64,000 bases of DNA from Choristoneura fumiferana (taxonomy: Eukaryota > Arthropoda > Insecta > Lepidoptera > Tortricidae): assembly GCF_025370935.1 (NCBI RefSeq), contig NC_133472.1:27452401-27516400 (forward strand), written 5' to 3'. Below the pieces are notes generated by a model that searched no databases, was not told the origin of the DNA, and saw only the letters and a list, made by a program, of their open reading frames with translations. The translations under genes and the position numbers were made by a program. Below are positions 1 through 11,597 of the stretch, piece after piece. How positions within the stretch are numbered: position 1 is the first letter of the stretch; each line of letters opens with the position of its first letter.

Positions 1-475
1 GGACTTTAAGAGCCGGTGATCCACCCGCCTTCCGAAGCTCTGACGTAATTCCGTCCTCACCCGGCGCCTTGTTGTTCTTAAGCTGTTTCAGGGCCATCCT
101 TATCTCGTACAGACTGATGTCCGGGATATCTTCTGTATAGTGTCGGGTCAGTTTGGCTCTTGGGTCTTGAGTCGCCGCGCTGAAAACAGGCTTAGTGACC
201 GACTCGTAGAGCCGTCCATAGAACTCCTCGATTTCCCTCAACACTTCCGCTTTAGTCCACGCTACACTGCCATCATCTCTCTTCAACTTTGTCATTTGGT
301 TTTGCCCAATAGACATATCTCTTGCGAACACTTTAGAGCCTTTATTCCACTCAATCGTATCTTTAACACGAGCAGTATTAAAGGTACGAATATCGTGTCG
401 CAAGGATTTCGAAATTTGTCTATTCAGCATCATCTGGAGACTGCAGTCGAAGCGAGCGTCGTTCAGCCATAAGGT
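1..475 (-). mobile_element. RTE-type LINE reverse-transcriptase fragment
   Basis: The - strand is open from about 475 to the left edge and reads a LINE segment. It has the spacer between endonuclease and RT (EIEEFYGRLYES) followed by the RT entry motif ALKQLKNNKAPGEDGI, typical of RTE-clade elements. An in-frame TGA near 478 and loss of similarity beyond mark a 5' truncation or break. The RT core would continue left of the window. Presumably a dead copy in a trio intron or upstream DNA. Confidence 0.8.
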
Positions 476-2257
476 TACTCATACATACATAGGGTATACT
501 CCGAGAGCTTCCGAGTTCTACTGGTACGGTGAATCATAAAGAAGAGAAGAAGAAAAAAGGTCCCGTTTAAATCCAAAACGGGTGGACAAAATGATATTGC
601 TTCATTGTCTGTACATTTTATCTAATCTTGTTATAAAAAATTAGTCTACAAATTAAACAGTTCTATTTAAAATCTCCGCGCCGAAATCACGCCGAAAACA
701 CGCCGCCGCCGCCGATTTTTGACCGGCGCCCGCCGCCGTAGATTTTAGCATCGGCGCACACGTCTAATCGGCGTTGTGTCGCGTTCAGAAGTCGGGCAAG
801 TTTATTTTAGTTTCCGTATTATTTTAATATAATGGACGTAGTGTGTTATTTCGATGTTACTGATGCATATTTAGGCGTGTTGCTATTAAAATCTAAACTT
901 CCTAAATTTTACATTTCAATTGTACATGTCACTTTCCCAACCCGACAGATTATACCAAATTGGTAAATAAATCTTATGTAGGTAGGCATATTTTCAAACT
1001 CCGGTTATGATGAATATTGTTGAAGTATAAGTATAGCTTCGTTCCGTTTTGTTTCGTGGCCATGAATTCACGGTTGCTTAAAAATGAATATACTTAGGTG
1101 AAAGTAGAAGTATCAAACAAAAGCCAAAGCTTGTAAGTCAAAGCGTACCTTAATATAAAGTACGCTGTACCTAAAATGTTTTACAGCAACGTACCATTAT
1201 ACAAACTTAACAAATGTGTTAAAACGATAAAGAAAAGAAGTGATCTGCTACTTTTGATGCTGACTGTACAACGTACTCGTTAATTTCTAACGCTCCTTGA
1301 CTGAAAAAAGCCTGCCAAGTGTGGATAAGAAAGAATAAGAAAGAATAATTTAGCAAAGAATAAGTTTGTATTTCGATAGTTTTTGCGCATGATATAATAA
1401 ACACTGACCAATAGCTTGTCGATCCACGCGCAATGTTTGGTTCCGTACTAATATGCAACAAATGTTCAATATCAACTTTTTATGGACTAACTTGGAACTT
1501 GTAATGCTTAATAAGTTGTGATAGTTTTCCTTTTGAATACGTTACACATATTTTCTACTATTATTGGCAAATTATAAAGGTTGCTTGTAGGACTCCGGAA
1601 TCCTAAAAATAGCCGTTAGAAATGGAAATCAGTGTTTTTTCTTTACTCGTGTCACCTCGTGTTGCAAGGTGCTATTTCTTGACCCAACTTCATGTTATGA
1701 AGATCTTTGATCGCTAAAATTTTCCTAAATTGCTCAACGGGACCCTATTACTATATTTGAAACGTTTAGGTTAGGTAATTAACTAAGTGTAAACAAACTT
1801 CAGCTCCCATATTTGGTACATTCAAGGATTTTAAACATTTTACTTATTGTAATACATACTAGACTAGTGTATTTCAAAACAGAAATGTAAGTGTTTAGAT
1901 AGTTCAATGGGGGAATTTCAATATTTAAGACGCCAATTAACGTTATTTTGTTTACATTTACTTAAATACCTATCCAAACCAAGTATAGGCATAAGTTGTA
2001 TCTGTTTGTCAGTCGGTCCGTTCATTCGTTTGTCACAGTGTTGTATCTTTTAAACCATAATAAAAAATGTGTTCGTTCCAAACATCTGGTTTATTATTGA
2101 TTATTGTGCCTTTTTATTAAGAAATAATAAGAATACCTAAATGAAAATGAAACATGAAAGGGAAAATTCCCATACAAGAAACATTTTTGTTTTCTGTGAA
2201 ATGATGCTAACCCTTTTCCGTGTTTTTAAAGCTGTAAAATGTCGTAATGTGTCTTAG
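476..2257. other. non-coding, one GC-rich patch
   Basis: AT-rich with no supported gene. A patch at ~675-785 is dense in CGCCG/CGGCG motifs and unlike its surroundings. I read it as part of a repeat rather than an exon because no splice-bounded frame stands out. Confidence 0.4.
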
Positions 2258-2259
2258 TA

Positions 2260-3859
2260 CAGTCACGTCTAAAAATATGTATACAAAAAAGGTTGCATAA
2301 ATATGTAGTCATACATTGTATCAAAAATATTTATCTATTACTGACACCAAAAAAATTTATTCATTAAACTTTTTCAGTATTATGTAATCACAAAATGCTT
2401 CAGAAAAGTTGCATACTTAAATAAATTCCATTTAAATGTATCCACCTCGTAGGCAAAAATAAGTATACATGAATGGGTTCCATATACATATAACCACACC
2501 AATTTGGCAAATATTTGTATACGCCGTTTGATTCATAAATATGTAAACACGATTTGATATTTTGATTCGTTTTGAAGAATTACTGTTTTTGTTAAGATTA
2601 CATGTCTGTCTCTTTCGTAACCTGCATGCGGGCAGGGACATACATACTACGAATCCATACTCCATTAAAATAATATTATATACTGGTGACCCGTTCCGGC
2701 ACAACACGGTTACGGTATACATAGACACCGTGAACCACACATATTTATTTGTGAAAACCGCATCAAAATCCGTTGCGTAGTTTGAAAGATCTAAGCGTAC
2801 AGACAAAAAAGCGACTTTGTTTTTATACTATGGAGTGATGAATTGAAAGTAACTCTGTCTGTTCCGGTATCACGTCGAAACCGACTGGTTTCGACTGTCA
2901 AGGGGCTGAACATAGGGTACTTAGTTTTTATCTCCAAAAGCAACCCTTAAGGGGAGAAAATGGGGGATGAACTGACTGGAGTGAGCTGGATGAAATTTGG
3001 TATTGGATATATTTAATTTTTTATACACCATCAAGATCACCAAATACTTGGAAACGTCCAGAGTGGTCATTAATATCGACTAAGCCAAAGCGATCAAGTT
3101 GTTCGGGTCATCCACTGAGGACAGATCCACTGAAGCGTCTATAATTTGCAATCTTTAAGCATTGTAATTTTAATTATAGATCTCTCACTCATCGTACGAA
3201 ACACAGTAGCAGGACTAGCTAGCTCCTGCTTCACGTCGATATGCTGTGAGTGTGTGTACTACCCCGGTCGAGCCCGCCCATTCGTACTGCAAACCAAGAA
3301 CTGGCTACAGTGCGGCTCTACCACTAACAATTAACAATATAATTAAATAAAACAAAAAAAGCTTAGTGCACCTTTCTGAGAATGACCCTAAACTGAAATA
3401 CTCAATATTTACAAGTCAATTCAATCTAAGGACTGTCAAGTGCGTCATAGAATAATCGTGAGATAGACATATGCAGTGACAAGTCCGCACTGTTTTCGTG
3501 AATTGTCAAATCAGTTAAATATACAACTTACGATTCTAAGCCAGTCAGACAAGGTTTGTTGTTGCAGTCTGGATATATATTTATGAATCAAACGGCGTTA
3601 TCAAATATTTGCCAAATTGGTGTGGTTATATGTATATGGAACCCATTCATGTATACTTATTTTTGCCTACGAGGTGGATACATTTAAATGGAATTTATTT
3701 AAGTATGCAACTTTCTGAAGCATTTTGTGATTACATAATACTGAAACAGTTTAATGAATACAATTTTTTGGTGTCAGTAATAGATACATATTTATGATGA
3801 AAATGTGTGGCTACATATTTTTCATTTTTTTTGTGTATACATACTTTTAGACGTGACTG
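2260..3859. mobile_element. 1.6-kb element with ~285-bp terminal inverted repeats
   Basis: The left arm 2260-2541 and right arm 3573-3859 are near-perfect inverted copies. They share the tracts around GGCAAATATTTG and GCCGTTTGATTCATAAATAT. The tips CAGTCACGTC and GACGTGACTG are each flanked by TA, the target duplication of Tc1/mariner elements. The interior (2545-3570) has no transposase and looks like other repeat material. It belongs to the TACAGTC family found at seven other places here. Confidence 0.85.
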
Positions 3860-3921
3860 TACCTAGTTTCAAAGATGCATTTTGATTTCACCTTCTCAAC
3901 CTCAAGCTGCTCTTGAGAAAT

Positions 3922-4146
3922 AATTTATAACAAAAAATTTAACCGACTACAAAAAACCATGAAGATATTTTCTCAGCACGAGCCAGCAGGAGTGATTGAA
4001 GCCCAATATATGTATAGTATGTAGGTGAGGTCTGTAGACCACTATAGGTCCACTCCTGCTGGCTAGTGCTGAGGCACCGACTTAAGGCTGGTAGAAAATT
4101 ATCTTCATGGTTTTTTGTAGTCGGTTCGATTTTTTGTTATAATTTT
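3922..4146. mobile_element. foldback element, ~45-bp inverted arms
   Basis: The left arm begins AATTTATAACAAAAAAT and contains AACCGACTACAAAAAACCAT, repeated inverted at 4106-4146. Inner segments CAGCACGAGCCAGCAGGAGTG and CACTCCTGCTGGCTAGTGCTG also pair. Non-coding miniature element. Confidence 0.8.
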
Positions 4147-4507
4147 TTTTTTCACGCTTTTTAGTGTTGATGATGTAAGACACAATAGTTAAATTTCAAC
4201 TCCTCGTCACCTTTTACGAAAGATTGCTTTTTCCGATCCAGAGACGTTCATTATTGAGGAGTCCTGGTGCTTCACCGCCCGTTTCATTTAACCATATGCA
4301 TTACGATGAGCATAAATTGCTTAGCAACTGCGTTAAACTACACAATGTTTTAGACAATCATGGTCATTACTAGTTATCATTTCATTTCACTTGTTTCATT
4401 GTATTTGTTTTACAAGCTTTTACAAGCTTTGCTTAGTTTGGAACTAGGTCAACTGGTGTCAGGTGTCCCACTCCCATGATATTTATTTATTTATTATTTT
4501 ATAATTT

Positions 4508-4655
4508 AAATTCGGGTTTTGTTCCGCGTACCTTGAATGAGAGAAGCTCGATTTTTCGGCACAGTTGCATGCTCCATGATCACGAGAGTCGTCTCGTTCT
4601 TCTCGTGATATCGAGCTTCTCTAAAATCAAAGTACGTGGAACAAAACCCGAATTT
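4508..4655. repeat. 148-bp hairpin element
   Basis: Arms 4508-4552 and 4610-4655 pair over most of their length (ATTCGGGTTTTGTTCC with GGAACAAAACCCGAAT, GAGAAGCTCGAT with ATCGAGCTTCTC). No coding potential. Confidence 0.8.
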
Positions 4656-5876
4656 ATATCATAAAATGAATAAAATTAATTGAAATTCAACCCGTGTAGT
4701 ACTTGTTATTGAGTAGAAGGTCCGTTGATCAAATGTGGTCTGCATCATCAGTTCCACTTCACCAAATTATGGTTTTCAAGAGCAGATACGATGCCCTACA
4801 ATATTTTATTTATTAAGAGTTCCCTCGATTTCCTTAGGATCCAATCATCAAATCCTGATTTGGTGCTTATGGGAGCATCCTTATACGATCAAAAAAAAAA
4901 CTAATCTGTTCATAAATGACGGAAGTTCTGAGGTAACAAACATAAAAAAAAACAACCGAATCGATAACGTCCTCCTTTTTTAGAAGTCGGGTAAAAATAG
5001 CCTCGACAGGCAGACAGACAGGCTGACTAACGCACACACAGACAGCCAACGAAGTGATGATATGTAAAAAGTTCCGTTATTTTATATTGCAGCAATTGTA
5101 GGTAGGTACGAAACCTTCGAAATACCTGACATTCAATAGGGCACACCAAAAATTTAACTGAAATAATTCCACCGAAAACTGCTTTGTTAAATATGAATAT
5201 AATTTTCATTCATATTTTGCAAGACTTGAAAGTTTCGCGCTATTTATTTTCTTTTGGTGCTTTGCGTTTTACTTAAAAGAAAATTGCGATAACGGCACCG
5301 TGTTGTCGAAAATAGGAAAAAAAATTTTGGCCAAATTTGTACGAGAGAGCAAGAAGGGTCACGGATCTATTCTATTCGTTTAATGCATGACGCAAACGAT
5401 TTGGAATTCAACCTTAACATTGCTGCAGATAAACGTAGTGGACGCTCTGTTTAAATATAGCTTTGCTTATGAGTAGAGACTATGGCAAGTGCGGTGCGCT
5501 AGTTTGATCTGCCGCTTCTGTCGACAGCCGCCGTGGCTGGGGTGATCAACCAACGGCTCGACCTGAACTCGCGTCTTATCTTTATGAAGAGTGTCCCGTC
5601 AGAAAAATTAGGAATTTACTAACAACTTCTTGATTATCACTCAATGAATAAATTAATAGGTACTCACATCTATATTCCTGCCTAGCATTATTATAATAAT
5701 AAACCGAGGATACGAGTATGTTTTCTAAAGATAATCTCCACTTGACAACTAAATATCATGAAAACTTCTGTATCGATTTTGGCGATACGTTCACTGCTTC
5801 CCTTAGTTGAGAAATACTTAACCCGGTAAACAATAAGAGTCATCCCAGTTTGATTTCTTTTTTATAAGAACATGTA

Positions 5877-6044
5877 CTACCAGCCAAATATATGGTCTAC
5901 CACCCTAAAGTTTATAATCGTTTGCATGTCATAAAACAGTAAACAAAGGGCATGTTTGTCAACTTGAATGTTCGACTTTAGGGACATATCCATTTGATAG
6001 GAACTTGTTTAAAAATTGATAGACCACATATTTGGCTGATGGTC
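5877..6044. repeat. hairpin miniature element
   Basis: Inverted tips ACCAGCCAAATATATGGTCTA (5879-5899) and TAGACCACATATTTGGCTGATGGT (6021-6044), with a second inner pair (CCCTAAAGT and ACTTTAGGG). Non-coding. Confidence 0.7.
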
Positions 6045-8660
6045 CAACATAAAATACAATAACAAATACAATTATAAAATTTTCAAAATCCTACATGCCA
6101 TACTCCATACCTACTCCATTATGAGACATCCATACATGTTTTTAAAATTCCTATACTTCGAAAAATTCAAAGATTCACTGCTTCGAAAGATTTGCCAAAA
6201 ATGCCCCCTATAGATAATATGAAACTTAATTCGCATGTTAATGTTTAAACAGATTTTTTTTTGTGAATGAAACAACTGATGGACTGACTACGACTATCAC
6301 TAGGCATTAGCATATCAGCTTATGAAATAACAATTGAGCCGAAAGCCAACTGGTTTCGCACTATCGATTCAATCAGTTGTCGAGCGTATGAAAATATGTA
6401 GATCAATGAAAACCACTAGTATCTTTATTCAACTAAAAATCAATTTGACGGGTAACTTATTTACCTAAGAGAGAAAGATTAACCCACGAGAAATGTTTAA
6501 AAATGGCAATATCTTAATCCATAAGCGGAGGCATTTTATCCTCCTGAGTCCTCGTGTGCTTTATAAAGGACCAATTAACACTAAGAATAACGGCCGAATG
6601 TACTTTATAAAGTACACATTGTTTATTGAATAAAGAATTCCAAGAATTTTACAGATTAACATTCAAAGTAAGGACTGGTTGAAATTAACTCAAATTGACA
6701 GTATTCCGTATATTTCAGAAACTGTCGCTTTCAAACGGCGGTTTTAAAGCTTTCAATATAATAGCCTAACGCAAAAAGTAAGTTTTTAGCACACCCATAA
6801 TTATTATTGTCGCTGACGCAACTTGATTATTGTCATCGGAGCTCTAGACTAAAATTTAAAGATTATTCGGCCATTTGAAGGAAGTTTAAATCGACTTTCA
6901 AGATTTGTTTACATTATTACTGTAACGAATTAAAAATGAAGGTAATATATAGCTGTTAAGTAAAAATGTAGCCTGAAGCCATATGCACGATACGACAATC
7001 ATTTAAGGGTATCGTCAAGGTGAGTTTTAGGGAAATATGGCCCTACGGGAAATACAGTCCCATCTCAATGAGATTAAAATTTTTAGAAAAATATTTTGAT
7101 TATTTGTTGTGTTGTTGTAAATGTTTATTTTTTTTAAACCGTAATACATGACCACACATGGCTGCATTCATGTGGTTCACTGAATTAATCTGCAATCTGT
7201 GATTAATTTTGTTAGTAACTAAGCTTACCGGCCGGGCTTCAATCGATACACCGTTCTTGTCTGAGGCCGCCGCCCGATAACCGAGCCCGATCTTACGGAA
7301 CACTGGTTTTAGTCAACAGTTTACCTCCTCAGCGCAGGCACGATGATCGACGATAATAAAATAAAAATGGTCAAATGTATGATGGATCACGCAATGAAGG
7401 GCCCCGTATTTCAAACGCTTTAAAAAACAGGTACCTTGGGCCGATAAATGCCTAGTACCTGAGAGAGGGCTAAAACTCGGAAACTTTATCCCAGAGCATG
7501 GCCTATAGATCGACTGTAACCTGTTTGCCCCCGAAAAGCCCAAATTTAACATTTCATCAAGATCGTTAGTGCCGTTTCCGAGACCTCCGAGATGATGAAA
7601 TAAATAGGTACACAATAATAAAATTTTATTGCTGGTTTAGTGTTATAGTTATTAGGTCCCTGGGTGACAGAGCTTCGCTTGGACTAGCATGCAAATACGC
7701 GGTTTCTCAGAGATAACACTAAAACTAGATCAATTCTGTGCCTCCGATGACCCTCACATAGAAAATTTCATTCAAAATCGTTGGAGCCGTAGTTACATTG
7801 CTCGTTTAAGGCTCGCTGATAGATTAGGTAGGTGCTAAGTAGATACAAAATGTACAATATAAAGTTATTTTTTCCTGAAAACGACATGAACGCGCTAAAA
7901 TGGTTAAACTAGTATTTGATGTTAAACCCCAAACTTGACAAATAAATTATTACATCACTAGTGAAGGCGGGCTCAAACGCTGCTCGGTTCGGTAGGCACA
8001 GGCAGTTTAGTGTTTACGGGCGTCTAGCTCCGGATGTTTCTCTGCTCGTGGTGCTGCAGAACGCTGCTGTTGCTAGCAGGTACAGTACACATTTACTTTC
8101 TAGGCCGGTCCAAATTAACAATAAATTAACAAAACATGATGTATCTCTAATTTTTTAATATGTTGTTTGGGCCCAATTAGGGCTATGTATTTCCAAGCTT
8201 GCAATTTCCAAAAGAATGTGGAAAAAAATGTATTCACCTAAAACTACGATTTTTTTTGACTTTTTTCAGAGTTTGCTCCATATCGCTTAATCCGTACATT
8301 TTGAGTCAAAAGTTGGTCGAAACGTTTTAAAGAATGTTATATTTTTGACAAATCAAGTCCAATCATAGCTCTATAGCTCAATTAGTTACCGAATTAGGGC
8401 ACTTCGAAAATTGGCAGGTTTTACCAAAAAAAATGAAATTTTAGTTTTAGACCTTCTTTGGACCGAATTTGCGTCGAAACCATTGATCCTACTAGTAAAA
8501 TAAGTAAATATCATTTGTAGGCCATTTAATTAGCTTTAAATTAAGCGGCAACCGGGGTCTGTAAACCTCTTAGTTAGTTCTCTTACAGTCTCGAATAAAG
8601 CCATATAGGTTAAAATGGCATTTTTTCAGAAATGTTCCATAACCAAAATTAAGCATTAAA
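6045..8660. other. non-coding with LINE-tail-like repeat
   Basis: About 7520-7830 resembles the 3' tail type of CR1-like elements; a related sequence lies at 57985-58150. A GC-richer open stretch at 7961-8079 was considered as an exon and not accepted. Otherwise nothing supported. Confidence 0.4.
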
Positions 8661-8670
8661 TTATTTAAAA

Positions 8671-9306
8671 TAAAACCGGCCAAGAGCGTGTCGTACACGC
8701 CCAGGATAGGGTTCCGTAGTCATAACGAAAAAATCAAATAATATTTTTCTAAGGATTTCGTATTGTGTACTGAATCTTCCAAGTTTAGGTATATTTTATA
8801 CCTTAGGCTGCTCTGTACTCTTAAACTACTAATAATTCTCAAGCAATCTTAGCCGCTATAATTTTCCTTGTAAATTTGATATATTTACTACCATTCTGAA
8901 TTTTTTCAAATTTTTCCACCCATTAGTTTAGATTTTAGAGGGGGGTGGGAGGGGGGCGCTCGATTTCAATGAAAATTTGCACTTTCAAGTTGAATATTTA
9001 GCAACTCACTGACTAGAAAAATTGTCTTAGCAACCCCCCAATGGTTTTAAAAGACCTACGATACCCCACAATATAGGGTTAGTCGAGAAAAAAAAATCAC
9101 CCCCACTTACGTCTATGGGAGGTACCCTAAAAATATTTTTTTTCTTTTTTTTATTGTACCACTGTCTGCGTGACTGATATGTATATTCATGTCAAATTAG
9201 AGCTTTCTAGTACTAACGGTCTCTGAGCTTACCCGCGGACAGACAGACAGACGGACATACATGTCGAAACTATAAGGGTTCCTAGTTGACTACGCAACAC
9301 TAAAAA
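8671..9306 (+). repeat. interspersed repeat family A, copy 1 (full)
   Basis: Starts AAAACCGGCCAAGAGCGTGT and ends near GACAGACAGACGGACAT...AACTATAAGGGTTCC. It aligns end to end with 58942-59585 and partly with 49735-49985, all in the same orientation. No open frame, so probably a SINE-like or non-autonomous element. Confidence 0.8.
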
Positions 9307-10628
9307 CGGTAAAATGTATTTTAATATAAACATAGTAATCAAAAGTTATTATCATCATCAAAAGTTAAAAGTATAGTAAACGCAATCAATCATTCACATA
9401 GTCACACTTGTCACCTTGTTTTTGATAGCCCTGGGCGTCACTATCGTTGCTCTCTCCAATTCTACCTATTGGTCCAGTACTCGCACCATTACATTACAAC
9501 CATATGGTTCTACTATTGGTGGGAGATCGAATTCGTCCTCCATAAGTAGGTGCTTCAATATAGCTGGATCCTCAGTCATCGTCGTCCACCTCAATTATGA
9601 ATAAGGGCAGCGTTCTGTCTGGCACTGAGACTAAATAACAATTTATTATCCACAAACCTCCGACACACACTACACACACTTCACAAAAGCCAACTTCAAT
9701 AAAGCACTCACAGCCACTGTGTTTAATGTTTTTTACACTAAAAAATGTCCGTTATAATTCATAATAAGTAACACTATTTATTTACAAGGTCAAAATTTAA
9801 AATCAGGTTAAGACTTATTTACTAATTCATAATAAGTACTCGCCGTCGGCTGAATTACCGCGTTCAGCCACTTTTTTTTTCTGCCGCGGCGCATAGCAAG
9901 AGTCTTTAGCCTCGGACAGGACGACAGCCAAAGAGGATGAGAATTTAAAATTGGTCTTATAGTGCTTACATTTTGGTGATATGTTTTTATTAACTTGTAA
10001 TATAATGTAACTAGTTATGTTTGTTCGGGTGGAATTAATATTTCAACTTAATTTGAAGTGGATATCTTCGACCGATTGAGCTGTAATTTTGCATACTTGT
10101 ATAAATCCGATGACAATGCAATATTATTATGACGTAGAGCTGATCTGATGATGAAATTAGATGTTGGCCATAGGAACTCTGTAATAAAACGACACGCCCG
10201 CATCGATTTTGGTTTCATTTGATTCGTCTTGACGACTACCCACTTTGGTAACCAGGGGCAAAAAGTACCGCCAGCAAAAACGGCTTGTATTAGATTTTTT
10301 TACAAAAAAATATTACTGAACTATTTATTTTTAAAACATTGTGCGGAGGTGCGGAACCTTTCATGCGCGAGTCGCTCGCACTCGCACTTGACCGATTTTT
10401 ATTTTCTCATTAACACGTTTGACAATCTTCTATGACGTAACATACGTGGCTACAACGCGACTGGGTGCAAAAATATGTACTTTTTTCATGTGATCCTTTG
10501 ATTTAATCCTGACTACTGGGGTCCTGCTTCCTCATATAAGCTTTGATATCTCCGTTTAAGAAATATTTGTTTTTGGTTTAATGAACCTACTGTCATAAAT
10601 AGCGGTAACACTGAAAAATTAAACTGAA
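9307..10628. other. non-coding, weak repeat similarity
   Basis: 10030-10210 has the wording of a common moth repeat (GACCGATTGAGCTGTAATTT...). 9416-9604 has a short open frame without recognisable domain. Nothing else supported. Confidence 0.35.
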
Positions 10629-11310
10629 ATTACATTTTCACGGCGCTGCTCGAAAATGTGGCGATAGGATAATCTAAATCTAGTGCCCAAAACTGCCTAT
10701 ATAATGCATGTACATTTAACAGCTGACTCAATTATGGCTCTCAAAACAAGACAACAAGTAACAGTTCGGATCAATATACGTATCTATTTCATAGTACGAT
10801 ACGACTTTTTAGAATATATTTCAAAATTTCATTCCCGGCGTGCTGAAACGACAATCGGACCAATCAAAAGTAATCGTCCGCTGCATGTAAAATTAAATTG
10901 ACCTGTGCGAATGCGTCATTTCATTTATGAATTTTATGAGGTTTTTTTTTCTTTATACGTAAAATATACGCCAGGGCGGCCGAGAAGTGTTTTTTTTTTT
11001 TTAAATTTGTACTATGTTTGTGACAGTTTGGCGGACATTTCCAAGTATATTGGAGAAAAAAAAATGTCACAAAAGAAAAACTACCTAAATCGGCGGGTGC
11101 GGTGATACTATTTACCGGCCTGGATATCAATAACAACATGGAAATCCCGTCCGATTATTCGTGTTTCCATGTCGGTATGTCGGTATTATCCGGGCTGGTA
11201 AAGAGTGTAACACGGCGGGCGCAACGCAGTCTTTAAATTGTTATTCTTTGTTTTGTGATAAATGTTTTTTATTTCCTCGTAGTGGTCGTGAAAAGCACAA
11301 TGTTTAGTCT
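10629..11310 (+). repeat. repeat family C, copy 1 (interrupted)
   Basis: Aligns in inverted orientation with 40830-41215. Shared blocks include CTGCTCGAAAATGTGGC, AGTGCCCAAAACTGCC, ACGATACGACTTTTTAGAATA, the GGTATTATCCGGGC region and GTCGTGAAAAGCAC. Relative to the other copy there are ~250 extra bases at about 10850-11105, probably a secondary insertion. Confidence 0.75.
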
Positions 11311-11524
11311 CGGCCAAAAGTGCAATAGATGAACTAGTATTATCGAAGACCTCTCCTTCGGGTCGGCCTTCAAACTAACTCGTTCACTTATTGCTTACTT
11401 TGCAGCTTCTACAACAATGTACTATTGTTAAGTATGGCTGTAAAAACAAACTAAAGTGAGAAAAGCCTGTTAAGAGAGTTCTAACCGTTAAAAAAAAGCG
11501 ACTTTAATAGTTTTTTTTTTGCAG

Positions 11525-11597
11525 AAGCAACTAATTCTGATCCAGGGGGCAGTGTCAGCGCGGCCAGCCCTGGGAAGCAGAGAAGAGGATTTAGTGG
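11525..11597 (+). CDS. trio: trio exon 1 of window (linker before GEF2)
   Basis: A run of T ending in GCAG precedes the exon and a GGTGAGC-type donor follows. It reads 23 full codons including SPGKQRRGF. It starts with two bases completing a codon from an exon outside the window and ends with GG, which joins the single A opening the next exon to make Gly. That phase match across an 8.3-kb intron is the main support, because the peptide itself is low complexity. It corresponds to the basic serine-rich linker between the first SH3 and GEF2. Confidence 0.75.

Noticed and set aside
5480..5580. GC-richer stretch suggesting a coding exon
   Set aside because: No frame with splice borders and recognisable peptide; likely LINE debris.
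7100..7615. Two - strand open frames of 67 and 100 codons
   Set aside because: The second reads through a CR1-tail-like repeat; the first has no recognisable similarity or exon borders that fit either gene.
7961..8158. Open frame with good-looking acceptor and donor (7962-8079), considered as an upstream trio exon
   Set aside because: Its only fully open frame ends in a phase that does not fit the next trio exon, and the peptide has no SH3 or PH features.
9416..9604. Short open frame on the + strand, with similar coding hints on the - strand
   Set aside because: No recognisable domain, no splice context and stops in the - strand reading.
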